Assembly: GCA_035574315.1 (NCBI GenBank)
Contig: DATLYW010000024.1
Span: forward strand, 1-64,000
Reading direction: 5' to 3'
Source: Candidatus Zixiibacteriota bacterium
GTDB lineage: Bacteria; Desulfobacterota; Binatia; UBA9968
Length of the DNA: 64,000 bases
The first letter of the stretch is position 1; the number at the start of each line of letters is the position of its first letter. Below are positions 20,922-29,291 of the stretch, piece by piece. Below the pieces are notes generated by a model. That model worked only from the letters and a program-made list of their open reading frames with translations, ran no database searches and was not told where the DNA came from. The position numbers were made by a program, and so were the translations under genes.

Positions 20922-22190
20922 CTATGCCCGGACGCGTCTGATATCGGCTCCCAGCTGAGAGAGCTTTTGCTCGATCCTCTCGTATCCGCGGTCGAGGTGA
21001 TAGACCCGGGCGACCTCGGTGGTGCCGCTGGCCACCAGACCGGCGAGAACGAGGGATACGCTGGCGCGCAAGTCGGTCGCCATGACTGGCGCTCCGGAAA
21101 GCGCTCGGACACCTCTCACGATCGCTCGGTTTCCCTCCAGGCGGATGTCGGCCCCCATCCGGTCCAGCTCCTGGGCGTGCATGAACCGGTTCTCGAAGAT
21201 CGTTTCCGTGATCACGCTGACGCCGTCGGCGACCGACATCAAAACCATCATCTGCGCCTGCAGATCCGTGGGGAACCCGGGATACGGGAGGGTGGTCACG
21301 TCGACGCTCTTCACCCGCATGCCGCTTCTCACGCGCACGGCGTCCTTCCCGACCGTCAGGTCGACCCCTGCTTCCCTGAGCTTGATGAAAAAAGCGTCCA
21401 GGTGATCCGGCCGCACGCCCTTCACCACGATGTCGCCGCCGGTCAGGGCTCCGGCGATGACGAAGCTTCCGGCTTCGATCCGATCAGGGATCACCGTGTG
21501 GGTGACGCCGTGCAGCTCCGGCACTCCCTCGATGGTGATGATGTCGGTGCCGGCGCCGCTGATTCGGGCCCCCATGCCCGAAAGGGCGATTGCCAGGTCC
21601 TCGACCTCCGGCTCCTTGGCCGCGTTCTCGATCACCGTCGTCCCCTCGGCGAGGGTCGCGGCCATCATGAGATTTTCCGTGGCTCCGACCGAGGGGATGT
21701 CGAGGTAGATCTTTGCGCCCTTGAGCTTCGCGGACCGAGCTTCGACGTACCCGTGAACCTGCTCGATCGAAGCGCCCATCGCAGCCAGTCCCTTGAGATG
21801 CAGGTTGACCGGCCGCGTGCCGATGGCGCAGCCGCCGGGCGTGGAAACCCGCGCCCGCCCGAAGCGGGCGAGCAGCGGACCCAGAACCAGAAACGAAGCC
21901 CGCATGGTTTTCACGAGGTCGTACGGCGCCTGGAAGTCGGTTACCCGATCCGCGCGCACGAAGACCCTCCCGGTTCCCTCGCTCCAGCCCTCCTTGTCGA
22001 CGGCGACCCCCAGACCGGAAAGAAGCTTGAAGGTGGTGCTGATGTCGGCGAGGCGGGGAATCGCCTCGTAAGTACAGGGCTCCGCGGTCAGGAGGGAAGA
22101 AATCAACACGGGCAGGGCCGCGTTTTTCGAGCCGCTGGCCCGCACCTCGCCTCTCAAAGGCGTCCCGCCTTGAATGACGACTTTGTCCAT
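20922..22190 (-). CDS. murA: UDP-N-acetylglucosamine 1-carboxyvinyltransferase
   Basis: MurA transfers enolpyruvate to UDP-GlcNAc, the first committed step of peptidoglycan synthesis. The 422-residue EPSP-synthase-like protein has the GSKNAALP motif and the fosfomycin-target Cys in [14 protein letters not shown] (near residue 119). A Cys there predicts fosfomycin sensitivity at the target level. It lies 10 bases downstream of prmC, in the conserved prfA-prmC-murA order. Confidence 0.97.
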   Translation of the reverse strand: MDKVVIQGGTPLRGEVRASGSKNAALPVLISSLLTAEPCTYEAIPRLADISTTFKLLSGLGVAVDKEGWSEGTGRVFVRADRVTDFQAPYDLVKTMRASFLVLGPLLARFGRARVSTPGGCAIGTRPVNLHLKGLAAMGASIEQVHGYVEARSAKLKGAKIYLDIPSVGATENLMMAATLAEGTTVIENAAKEPEVEDLAIALSGMGARISGAGTDIITIEGVPELHGVTHTVIPDRIEAGSFVIAGALTGGDIVVKGVRPDHLDAFFIKLREAGVDLTVGKDAVRVRSGMRVKSVDVTTLPYPGFPTDLQAQMMVLMSVADGVSVITETIFENRFMHAQELDRMGADIRLEGNRAIVRGVRALSGAPVMATDLRASVSLVLAGLVASGTTEVARVYHLDRGYERIEQKLSQLGADIRRVRA

Positions 22191-22200
22191 GCGGCCGTTC

Positions 22201-23121
22201 CTATGTTTCGGCCGTGGGCCGGCGCGCGACCAGGACCCTCTCTAGGCCAGAGCTGTCCCGATACACGGCGGGCCTGCCGTAGACACGCGCCGACTCGATG
22301 AGCTCTCCGACCGGACCCGCCATTCCAGAACCGATCTCCAGCGCCAGGAACCCGCCCTGTGCCAGATAGCCGCGGGCATCGTCGAAGATCCGCCGATAGA
22401 AGTCCAGACCATCGGCGCCGCCGTCCAGGGCAACCCTCGGCTCCCAGTCGGCGATTTCCGGAGCCAGCCCGGCGATGTCGCTGCGGCGAACGTAAGGCGG
22501 ATTGGAAACGATCAAGTGGAACGGGCCGGCATCTGCGTCGAGCGCGCCGAAGAGGTCGCCCCTGGCGAGCCGGATACGATCGGCGACGCCGTGGCGGCGG
22601 GCATTGTCGCGGGCGACCTCGAGCGCATCCTCGGAAATGTCGGTCGCCCAGACGCGCGCCCGGCTGATTTCTTTAGCGACCGCCACCGCGATCACCCCGG
22701 CACCGGTGCCGATGTCGAGCACGCGGAGCTCCCGCTCCGATTCGAGCGAGCTCGCCAGCACGACGGCGATCTCCACGAGGAGCTCCGTTTCGGGCCGGGG
22801 AACCAACACGGAGGGAGTCACCCGGAATTCGAGGGACCAGAATTCTTTTCGACCCACGATATAAGCGAGAGGCTCGCGCCTGAGTCGGCGGCCGATGAGT
22901 TGCTCGTATCGGAACCGCTCTTCCGGGCGGACTCTTGCGTTGCGGTCCGTGCAGAGCCTTTCTTTCGTCCATCCGAGCGCTTCCCCGAGAAGGAGCTCGG
23001 CGTCGAGCAAAGCGCTTTCGATGCCGGCCGCCGCCAGGCGCCTCCCGCCCTCCGCCAGAAGCCCGCGGACCGATGCTGCGGGGCCGATCATCGACCGCTC
23101 GATTTCAGAAGTTCCCGCCAT
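22201..23121 (-). CDS. prmC: Release factor glutamine methyltransferase
   Basis: PrmC methylates the Gln of the GGQ motif in release factors. The 306-residue protein has an N-terminal helical domain (residues 1-90), motif [15 protein letters not shown] and the catalytic NPPY motif in IVSNPPYV (near residue 203). It starts 5 bases after the stop of prfA, whose product is its substrate, with AAGGA upstream. Confidence 0.96.
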   Translation of the reverse strand: MAGTSEIERSMIGPAASVRGLLAEGGRRLAAAGIESALLDAELLLGEALGWTKERLCTDRNARVRPEERFRYEQLIGRRLRREPLAYIVGRKEFWSLEFRVTPSVLVPRPETELLVEIAVVLASSLESERELRVLDIGTGAGVIAVAVAKEISRARVWATDISEDALEVARDNARRHGVADRIRLARGDLFGALDADAGPFHLIVSNPPYVRRSDIAGLAPEIADWEPRVALDGGADGLDFYRRIFDDARGYLAQGGFLALEIGSGMAGPVGELIESARVYGRPAVYRDSSGLERVLVARRPTAET

Positions 23122-23126
23122 TGTCC

Positions 23127-24191
23127 TTATGCCGTCGCCTTGAGGGCCTCAGCCTGATAGTGCGTGATCAGCCCGTCCACCAGCTCGTCGATCTCCCCCT
23201 CCATCACGCGGTCCAGCTTGTAAAGCGTCAGATTGATGCGGTGGTCGGTCACCCGGCCCTGCGGAAAATTATAGGTGCGGATCCGTTCGCTGCGGTCTCC
23301 GCTCCCGACCATCATGCGCCGGGAAGCCGCGATCTCGGAGCGCTGTTCTTCCAGCTTCTTTTCCAGCAACCTCGCTCTCAGGATCTTCATTCCCTTGGCG
23401 CGGTTCTTGTGCTGCGACTTCTCGTCCTGACAGGAAACCACGATGCCGGTGGGAAGATGTGTGATCCGGACCGCGGAATCCGTAGTGTTGACGCTCTGCC
23501 CTCCGGGTCCCGAGGAACGGAAAACGTCCACGCGCAGATCCTTCGGATCGATCTCGACCTCGACCTCGTCGGCTTCCGGCAGAACCGCCACCGTGACCGT
23601 CGAGGTGTGGATCCGTCCCGAGGCTTCGGTCACGGGAACGCGCTGCACCCGGTGCACGCCACCCTCGAACTTGAGCCGGCTGTAGGCTCCGGCGCCTTCG
23701 ATGCTGGCGATGATTTCTTTGAAGCCTCCGAGACCGGTCGGATTGGAGCTCATCATCTCGACCCGCCAGCCCCGCGATTCCGCGTAGCGCGCGTACATCC
23801 GGAACAGCTCCGCGGCAAAAAGCGCGGCCTCCTCCCCGCCGGTGCCGGCCCGGATCTCGAGGATAACGTTCTTGGCGTCATTGGGATCTCTGGGCAGGAT
23901 GAGAATCCGAAGGCGGTTTTCGAGCTCCGCCTTTCGGGCGCGCAACGCCGCCAGCTCTTCCTTGGCGAGCTCCCGCAAAGCATCGTCCTTTTCATCGAGC
24001 AGCTGGCGGTTCTGCTCAATCTCCCGCTCCACCTTGCGCCATTCCCTGAAGCACCGCACGATTTCCTCGAGCTCAGACCGCTCCTTGGCGATCTTGGAAT
24101 ACTCCCGCTGCTGACTGAGGAGCTTGGGGTCGGACATGAGACCTTCCAGCTCCACGTATCGTTTCTCGACTTCCGCCAGTTTATCGAGCAT
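23127..24191 (-). CDS. prfA: Peptide chain release factor 1
   Basis: RF1 ends translation at UAA and UAG. The 354-residue protein has the GGQ loop in [17 protein letters not shown] (near residue 232) and an N-terminal coiled region. The PSTD-type recognition loop that separates RF1 from RF2 falls in the MSSNPTGLG to VHRVQRVP stretch and reads [10 protein letters not shown], as in RF1. The ATG at 24191 ([16 protein letters not shown]) is the family start. It lies 30 bases downstream of a strong terminator behind rpmE. Confidence 0.95.
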   Translation of the reverse strand: MLDKLAEVEKRYVELEGLMSDPKLLSQQREYSKIAKERSELEEIVRCFREWRKVEREIEQNRQLLDEKDDALRELAKEELAALRARKAELENRLRILILPRDPNDAKNVILEIRAGTGGEEAALFAAELFRMYARYAESRGWRVEMMSSNPTGLGGFKEIIASIEGAGAYSRLKFEGGVHRVQRVPVTEASGRIHTSTVTVAVLPEADEVEVEIDPKDLRVDVFRSSGPGGQSVNTTDSAVRITHLPTGIVVSCQDEKSQHKNRAKGMKILRARLLEKKLEEQRSEIAASRRMMVGSGDRSERIRTYNFPQGRVTDHRINLTLYKLDRVMEGEIDELVDGLITHYQAEALKATA

Positions 24192-24221
24192 CGGCGCACC
24201 CGTATCTCCGGGTCTAGCGAC

Positions 24222-24270
24222 GGAAAAAGAAAAAAGGGGCAAAGGGAAGCCCGCCACCCTTTGCCCCTTT
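24222..24270 (-). terminator. Rho-independent terminator between rpmE and prfA
   Basis: On the minus strand a perfect 14-base stem (24257-24270 pairing with 24233-24246) with a 10-base loop is followed by TTTTTCTTTTT. It lies after rpmE and ends only about 30 bases before the prfA start. prfA expression must therefore come from read-through or from a promoter within this short gap. Confidence 0.9.
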
Positions 24271-24309
24271 ATGCGACCCAAAGCTGTTTCGACCGCTGGC
24301 CTGCCGGGC

Positions 24310-24513
24310 TTACTCTTTGATGCCGTACTTCTTTCTGAACTTCTCGACGCGACCCGCGGAATCGACCAGTTTCTGCTTGCCAGTGAAGAAAGGGTGGCAA
24401 TTGGAGCAGATATCGACGTGGATCTTGCTCACCGTGGAGCGGGTTTCGACAACATGCCCGCAGGCGCAGATCACCTGTGCCGCCTTGTATTCCGGATGAA
24501 TTCCCGGTTTCAT
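24310..24513 (-). CDS. rpmE: 50S ribosomal protein L31 (zinc-binding type)
   Basis: The 67-residue ribosomal protein L31 carries four cysteines as CAC near residue 16 and CSNC near residue 37, the zinc-ribbon form. It also has the conserved HPFFTGKQK block. The ATG has GGGAG 8 bases upstream. It is preceded by a good promoter and followed by a strong terminator, so it forms its own transcription unit at the head of the prfA cluster. Confidence 0.97.
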   Translation of the reverse strand: MKPGIHPEYKAAQVICACGHVVETRSTVSKIHVDICSNCHPFFTGKQKLVDSAGRVEKFRKKYGIKE

Positions 24514-24533
24514 AAAGTACTCCCGAAGCGTTT

Positions 24534-24562
24534 TTTATAACACACTCCTCTTCTCTCTTCAA
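24534..24562 (-). promoter_or_regulatory. Sigma70-type promoter of rpmE
   Basis: On the minus strand TTGAAG (24557-24562) and TATAAA (24534-24539) are separated by exactly 17 bases. Transcription would begin about 14 bases before the rpmE ATG, just including the GGGAG ribosome site. Confidence 0.7.
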
Positions 24563-24618
24563 ATCCGGAACTTTCGTTTCAAAAACAACGACTTAGGCTG
24601 GCGGACCGGAAGATTTGC

Positions 24619-24647
24619 TTGCCGGCCCGGGACGGGTGGGGTATCCT
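24619..24647 (+). promoter_or_regulatory. Possible promoter for the AAA ATPase gene
   Basis: TTGCCG (24619-24624) and TATCCT (24642-24647) are separated by 17 bases. The match is moderate and implies a long leader of roughly 190 bases before the ATG at 24842. Confidence 0.35.
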
Positions 24648-24841
24648 AGTACATGTTTTTTCCGACCTGCGGGTTGGTCGATTGGTGGATTTGCTCGAGA
24701 AACCCTTTGACGGGCTGGCAGCGACAAAATTCCCGGCTTCGGGTCCCGGGTTCCGGTCAAAGCAGCGATTTCGGCCCGAGCGCATGATACGGTGTCTGCA
24801 TACGAACGAACTCAGTAAACGTCAGGGTAGGGTTTAAAACC

Positions 24842-26125
24842 ATGGCCAAGAACGAAGAGGTCCTCTCGACCCGGTCCGATCCCCACCTTCCCCCGGTTCC
24901 GTTGTCCGTGGAAGCCACGGAGCTCGATTTCGGCTTCCTCGCAGACCTCGCCCTCAAGACCGTTTACGCCGACACCAATTGCACCACCGAACGGGCGTCC
25001 CAGAAGCTCAAGCTTCCGATGCCGCTGACCGAACAGTTGTTGCAGCACCTGTATCGCGAGAAGTTCGTCGAGATCCGCGGCCTGATCAGCTACGGCAACA
25101 ACCGTTACGCGATGCTCGACCGGGGCTGGCAGCGGGCCCAGCGGCTGCTCGAGATCAACGGCTATATCGGGCCCGCTCCCGTCTCGCTCGCCGCCTATTC
25201 GAAGATGATCGTCGAACAGAGCGCGAGCCACGAAAACATCCCGCCCCGAGCGGTTCAGGCCGCGTTGTCGGGACTGGTTCTCCCCGACGCCACGGTTCAA
25301 ACGCTCGGCCTGGTCGTCAACTCCCGGCGAAGCCTGTTTTTGACCGGACCCTCGGGAAACGGCAAGACGACCATCGCCACCGCGTTGCACCAGGCGCAGT
25401 CGGGAGAGATCTGGATCCCGTACGCGGTAGAGGTCGACGGACAGATCATCAAGGTCTTCGACCTTCACAACCACGTGCCGGTGGACCCACCGGAGCAACG
25501 TTACGATGAGCGCTGGGTGCGGATCAAACGCCCCATCGTGGTCGTCGGCGGGGAAATGACCATCGAAACCATGGACCTCATCTACAGCGAGACGGTGCAC
25601 TTCTACGAGGCGCCGTTTCAGATGAAGGCCAACGGCGGGACCCTGGTGATCGACGACTTCGGCCGCCAGCGAGTCGAGCCTCACGACCTTCTCAACCGCT
25701 GGATCATTCCGCTCGAGGGGCGGGTCGATTATCTCACGCTCCACACGGGAAAAAAGATCGAGGTGCCCTTCGAGCAGCTGCTCATCTTCGCTACGAACCT
25801 CGACCCCAAGGATCTGGTCGACGACGCCTTTCTGCGCCGGATGGGATACCGCCTCTTCATCAACCAGCCGAACCAGGAGCTGTACGGGAAGATCTACCGG
25901 AACTACGTGGAGGGGCAGGGGCTCAACTACGACCCGGCTCACCTCGAGTTCCTCTTCCAACGCTATAAAGAGGAAAATCGACCGCTGCGGGGCTGCGAGC
26001 CGCGCGATCTGATCCAGCGCTGCCTGGATATCTGCGCCTACGAAAACCGCCCGCGCGAGATTTCCATCGATCTGCTCGCGCTCGCCTGGTCGAACTACTT
26101 CGGCGCCCGGCCGGCGTCGCGCTGA
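24842..26125 (+). CDS. AAA-family ATPase of unknown role with N-terminal winged-helix-like region
   Basis: A 427-residue P-loop ATPase. The N-terminal part (about residues 25-115) is helical with a winged-helix look (TTERASQKLKLPMPLTEQLL). The AAA core has Walker A GPSGNGKTT (near residue 176), a Walker B-like GTLVIDDFG (near residue 268) and a sensor-like FATNLDP. The usual DE acid pair is DD. The C-terminus has an AAA lid-like helical part. It is soluble and has no signal peptide. It stands alone between rpmE and ubiD. I do not recognise a named function. Confidence 0.7.
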   Translation: MAKNEEVLSTRSDPHLPPVPLSVEATELDFGFLADLALKTVYADTNCTTERASQKLKLPMPLTEQLLQHLYREKFVEIRGLISYGNNRYAMLDRGWQRAQRLLEINGYIGPAPVSLAAYSKMIVEQSASHENIPPRAVQAALSGLVLPDATVQTLGLVVNSRRSLFLTGPSGNGKTTIATALHQAQSGEIWIPYAVEVDGQIIKVFDLHNHVPVDPPEQRYDERWVRIKRPIVVVGGEMTIETMDLIYSETVHFYEAPFQMKANGGTLVIDDFGRQRVEPHDLLNRWIIPLEGRVDYLTLHTGKKIEVPFEQLLIFATNLDPKDLVDDAFLRRMGYRLFINQPNQELYGKIYRNYVEGQGLNYDPAHLEFLFQRYKEENRPLRGCEPRDLIQRCLDICAYENRPREISIDLLALAWSNYFGARPASR

Positions 26126-26150
26126 GCTACAAAATCCGTAACCTCCGGGA

Positions 26151-26176
26151 GCCGGCGCCTGGAAAAACGCGCCGGC
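26151..26176 (+). terminator. Hairpin after the AAA ATPase gene
   Basis: GCCGGCGC (26151-26158) and GCGCCGGC (26169-26176) form a perfect 8-base stem with a 10-base loop, about 25 bases after the stop. There is no good T tract, so termination strength is uncertain. Confidence 0.4.
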
Positions 26177-26186
26177 CCCGGCTCGT

Positions 26187-26215
26187 TTGACGCACCGCCC
26201 GCAATCGTATATTTT
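26187..26215 (+). promoter_or_regulatory. Sigma70-type promoter candidate for ubiD
   Basis: TTGACG (26187-26192) is followed 17 bases later by TATTTT (26210-26215), or 15 bases later by TATATT. A start near 26222 would give a leader of about 25 bases before the ATG at 26247. Confidence 0.55.
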
Positions 26216-26246
26216 TCCCTGACCTTTCAAGCGACAGAGGAAGACG

Positions 26247-27860
26247 ATGGCCTACTCAGACCTTCACGAACACCTGAACAGGCTCGACGCCGCCGGCTAT
26301 CTGCGGCGCGTCCGACGCCTCATCAACAAGGACACCGAGCTCCATCCGCTCGTGCGCTGGCAATACCGCGGCGGCATTCCCGAGGAAGACCGCAAGGCCT
26401 GGCTTTTCGAGAACGTCACCGATGCAAAGGGCCGACGCTATGACTTTCCCGTGGTCGTAGGCGCCCTCGCCGGCAATCCCGCGATCTACTTCATCGGGAT
26501 GGGCTGCAAGAGCGCGGACGAGATGGACGAAAAGTGGCGGCGCGCGCTTTCCCAGCCGATTGCGCCGGTGATCGTCCGGGAAGGGCGCTGCCAGGAGGTG
26601 GTGCACTCCGGACGCGACCTCGAACGGGAGGGCTTCGGCCTGGACAAATTCCCGGTGCCCATCTCGACGCCCGGGTTCGACAACGGGCCCTACACCACGT
26701 GCTCCCACTGGTTCACCCGCGATCCGGAAACCGGGATCCAGAATGTCGGCAACTACCGCGGGCAGATCAAGTCGCGCACCCGCGTCGGCGTCTTTCCGTC
26801 CGGACTGGGCCAGGACATCTACCTCCACTGGAAAAAAGCCCAGGAGAAAGGGCAGCCGCTGCCCGCGGCTCTGGTGCTCGGTGCGCCGCCCGTGGTTTCT
26901 TACGTTTCGGTGCAGAAGGTCTCTTACGGCGTGGACGAGATCGGGGTCGCGGGCGCGCTGGCCGGCGAACCGATTCCGATGGTCAGGTGCAAGACCGTGG
27001 ACATAATGGTCCCTGCAGATGCCGAAATCGTGATCGAGGGGAACCTCAACACCGAGTGGATCGAGCCCGAAGGACCGTTCGGGGAATCGCACGGTTACAT
27101 GCATCCGCGCCAGCTCAATCCTTTCATGGACGTCACCGCGATCACCCACCGCAGGGACGCGATCTATGTATCCTGGCTGAGCCAGCTGACCCCGAGCGAG
27201 TCCTCGGTGATCCGGAAGATCGGCTACGACCGGCTCATGCTGGTCCACCTCCGCGACGAATGCCGCATCCAGAGCGTGCTTCGCGTCGAGATGCACGAGC
27301 CGTTGACCAACACCTACAAGCTCGTGATCATCCAGATGCGCCGACCGAGCGAAGCGGAGGTCTGGCGCGCCCTGCACGCCGCGTGCTCGTTCCACCCGGG
27401 AGTGGGAAAGATCGTGGTCGCCGTGGACGAGGACATCGATCCCTCCAACGAAGCTGCCGTGTTCTGGGCGATGTGCTACCGCATGAAGCCGCACCGGGAC
27501 GTGCACATCGTCGGAGGGATGGAAAAGGGGCACGCTCCGCCGTTTCTGTACAAGCACGAGACGCTCGGCACCGACGTGGTGTCGTATCATCTGCCGGCCG
27601 ACGAGTCCGCGATGCTCTGCAACGCCATTCAGAAGGAGCCTTTCCCTCCGGTTTCTCTGCCGAAGCGGGAATACATGGAAAAAGCGCGCGAGATCTGGGA
27701 GGAGCTGGGCCTGCCGAAGCTGCGCCCGCAGATGCCCTGGTTCGGTTATTCCCTCGGCCAGTGGGACGAGGAGCTGGACGAGGAGGCCCGGCTGGCGGTG
27801 GAAGGGCGCTACTTCGAGACCGGAGAAAAGCTCAAGGCGGGTCGGGTCAAGGCAAAGTAG
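26247..27860 (+). CDS. UbiD-family (prenylated-FMN-dependent) decarboxylase
   Basis: A 537-residue UbiD-family enzyme that reversibly (de)carboxylates aromatic or unsaturated acids using prenyl-FMN. The cofactor-binding stretch NVGNYRGQIKSRTRVGV and the catalytic acid region EWIEPEGPFGESHGY match the Arg-Glu-Glu triad area of the family. The ATG has AGAGGAAG upstream. No ubiX (prenyl-FMN synthase) is in the window. It faces a convergent binding-protein gene. Its substrate is unknown, and a ubiquinone role is less likely than catabolism given the context. Confidence 0.9.
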   Translation: MAYSDLHEHLNRLDAAGYLRRVRRLINKDTELHPLVRWQYRGGIPEEDRKAWLFENVTDAKGRRYDFPVVVGALAGNPAIYFIGMGCKSADEMDEKWRRALSQPIAPVIVREGRCQEVVHSGRDLEREGFGLDKFPVPISTPGFDNGPYTTCSHWFTRDPETGIQNVGNYRGQIKSRTRVGVFPSGLGQDIYLHWKKAQEKGQPLPAALVLGAPPVVSYVSVQKVSYGVDEIGVAGALAGEPIPMVRCKTVDIMVPADAEIVIEGNLNTEWIEPEGPFGESHGYMHPRQLNPFMDVTAITHRRDAIYVSWLSQLTPSESSVIRKIGYDRLMLVHLRDECRIQSVLRVEMHEPLTNTYKLVIIQMRRPSEAEVWRALHAACSFHPGVGKIVVAVDEDIDPSNEAAVFWAMCYRMKPHRDVHIVGGMEKGHAPPFLYKHETLGTDVVSYHLPADESAMLCNAIQKEPFPPVSLPKREYMEKAREIWEELGLPKLRPQMPWFGYSLGQWDEELDEEARLAVEGRYFETGEKLKAGRVKAK

Positions 27861-27912
27861 CCCGGCTGTGATCCCGGGGCAAGCGGGACGACAGCAGGCG
27901 CCCGCGGTGCAA

Positions 27913-27964
27913 GCGCCATCGACCGGCGACAGCGCTCAACGCGCGTAGAGCCGGTCGATGGCGC
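27913..27964. terminator. Perfect 15-base inverted repeat between convergent ubiD and binding-protein genes
   Basis: GCGCCATCGACCGGC (27913-27927) and its exact complement (27950-27964) are separated by 22 bases. One arm lies inside the last codons of the binding-protein gene and the other lies beyond its stop. No T tract is present, so it may act as a transcript-end stabiliser or rho-type end for either gene. Confidence 0.5.
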
Positions 27965-28931
27965 CGCTCTGCTCCAGCTCTCGGACGAAGCGCATGTCGA
28001 GGAACCCCTGCGGATCGGCGTTCCTGGCCCGTGGGTCGCGCGCCGCGGCGAGATCGAAGATGGTCTGGACCGCCGCGGGCGCCGCGTACGGGGCCTTGGG
28101 AAACTGCTTGACGACAAAGGAATCGTACGCCTCGTCGAGCGCCTCGCGATCCCGCAGGTGCAGGTACTTTTGCATGACCTTGAGCGCCGCTTCGCGGTTT
28201 GTCTTGGCGTAGTGAATCGCTTCCGTCACCACCCGGACGACTCGCCGGACGATATCCTCGTGCGATCGGATGTAGACGCGCCGGGTCACCAGCCCACCCT
28301 GAAGAAACGGAATGCCGAGCTCAATGCCGTCGGCCAAGGAGCGGAACCCTAGCCGCCGGGCCTGAATCGTTTGGGGCGGATCGAGGACGGTCGCATCGAA
28401 CTTTTTTGCTTCCATAGCGGCCAGGCGGGTGGCCGGCCCGCCGCCCCCGGCCTGGATGATCTGGACGTCGCGGTTCTCATTGATGCCGAGCTTGCGTAGA
28501 ATCAGGCGAAGCCCCCAGTCGGCCGCGGCACCGAAACGGCCGATACCCACCACCTTCCCGCGCAGATCCTCGGGCCGGCGAATCTCGGGACGCGTGACGA
28601 GCTGGTAGGAGAGCAGGTTGCACCAGCCGGCAAGCATGACGACGTCCAGCCCGTTCAAATAAGGACCCGCCGCCAGTCCGCCGGACATGGTGGCGATCGG
28701 CGCCTGGCCCGCGGTCAACGCCTGCACCGCCGGGCTGGAGTCGACGTAGATCAGGTCCGCGGCCAGACCGTGGCGCTCGAAAAGACCGGCTTCCCGGGCG
28801 AACCAGGTAATCGAATTGGTCATCGTAAACTGGCTGTAAATGATGCTGAGCCGTTCTTGGGCGATCGCCGACGTGGACAAAAACAGAAGGACCGCCGCGA
28901 CGAGCGCGGCCTCCAGCCTCTCTTTTTCCAT
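27936..28931 (-). CDS. NMT1/THI5-like ABC substrate-binding protein (solitary)
   Basis: A 331-residue periplasmic protein with a clear signal peptide (hydrophobic stretch about residues 9-22, cleavage after SAIAQ). The mature part is the SsuA/THI5-like two-lobe fold with FAREAGLFERHGL, the GGLAAG loop and the DLRGKVVGIGRFG hinge. The ATG at 28931 has GGGGGGAG upstream. No permease or ATPase gene is adjacent, so it is an orphan receptor for an unknown small molecule. It converges with the UbiD gene. Confidence 0.85.
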   Translation of the reverse strand: MEKERLEAALVAAVLLFLSTSAIAQERLSIIYSQFTMTNSITWFAREAGLFERHGLAADLIYVDSSPAVQALTAGQAPIATMSGGLAAGPYLNGLDVVMLAGWCNLLSYQLVTRPEIRRPEDLRGKVVGIGRFGAAADWGLRLILRKLGINENRDVQIIQAGGGGPATRLAAMEAKKFDATVLDPPQTIQARRLGFRSLADGIELGIPFLQGGLVTRRVYIRSHEDIVRRVVRVVTEAIHYAKTNREAALKVMQKYLHLRDREALDEAYDSFVVKQFPKAPYAAPAAVQTIFDLAAARDPRARNADPQGFLDMRFVRELEQSGAIDRLYAR

Positions 28932-29005
28932 GGCAATGCTCCCCCCCTGAACCCGGCTCGCGGTACGCCTGTTCGCACACCCCGACGTGCGCAACGCCGG
29001 CCTCG

Positions 29006-29035
29006 ACGCTATTCGAGAACCGTGGCAGCGGTCAA
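29006..29035 (-). promoter_or_regulatory. Possible promoter of the binding-protein gene
   Basis: On the minus strand TTGACC (29030-29035) and TAGCGT (29006-29011) are separated by 18 bases, about 75 bases upstream of the ATG at 28931. This is a moderate match. Confidence 0.35.
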
Positions 29036-29129
29036 GAAAAAAATGCGCGCGAGGGTCGGTAACGGTGACTCCCTACGGAGCCGGCGAGCGCGCGGGTCCC
29101 GAACTCTGGACAGCTCGAGAGAAAAAAGA

Positions 29130-29205
<76 letters not shown>

Positions 29206-29242
29206 ACAGCGGACGGGATGCTTGGAGGCAGGTGACGAACTC

Positions 29243-29271
29243 AAGTTAGAAGAGCCGCCGGGAAAAGTCAA
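29243..29271 (-). promoter_or_regulatory. Sigma70-type promoter of tRNA-Ala
   Basis: On the minus strand TTGACT (29266-29271) and TAACTT (29243-29248) are separated by exactly 17 bases, about 38 bases before the tRNA 5' end. It lies in the gap after the recN stop. Confidence 0.75.
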
Positions 29272-29291
29272 CTTCAGCCGAACCGGCGGCG

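Larger units (their letters stand above)
24514..24841. other. Divergent control region between rpmE and the AAA ATPase gene
   Basis: This gene-free stretch holds the rpmE promoter (minus) and a weaker plus-strand promoter candidate that would leave an AAA-gene leader of about 190 bases. A 72-codon frame on the plus strand (24619-24837) shows no recognisable domain and is probably chance. Confidence 0.5.

Noticed and set aside
19102..20958. Plus-strand frame (618 codons) opposite hisB and hisD
   Set aside because: Shadow of the histidine genes; no recognisable domain.
24619..24837. 72-codon plus-strand frame before the AAA gene
   Set aside because: It starts at a TTG inside a promoter candidate, has no ribosome site and no domain.
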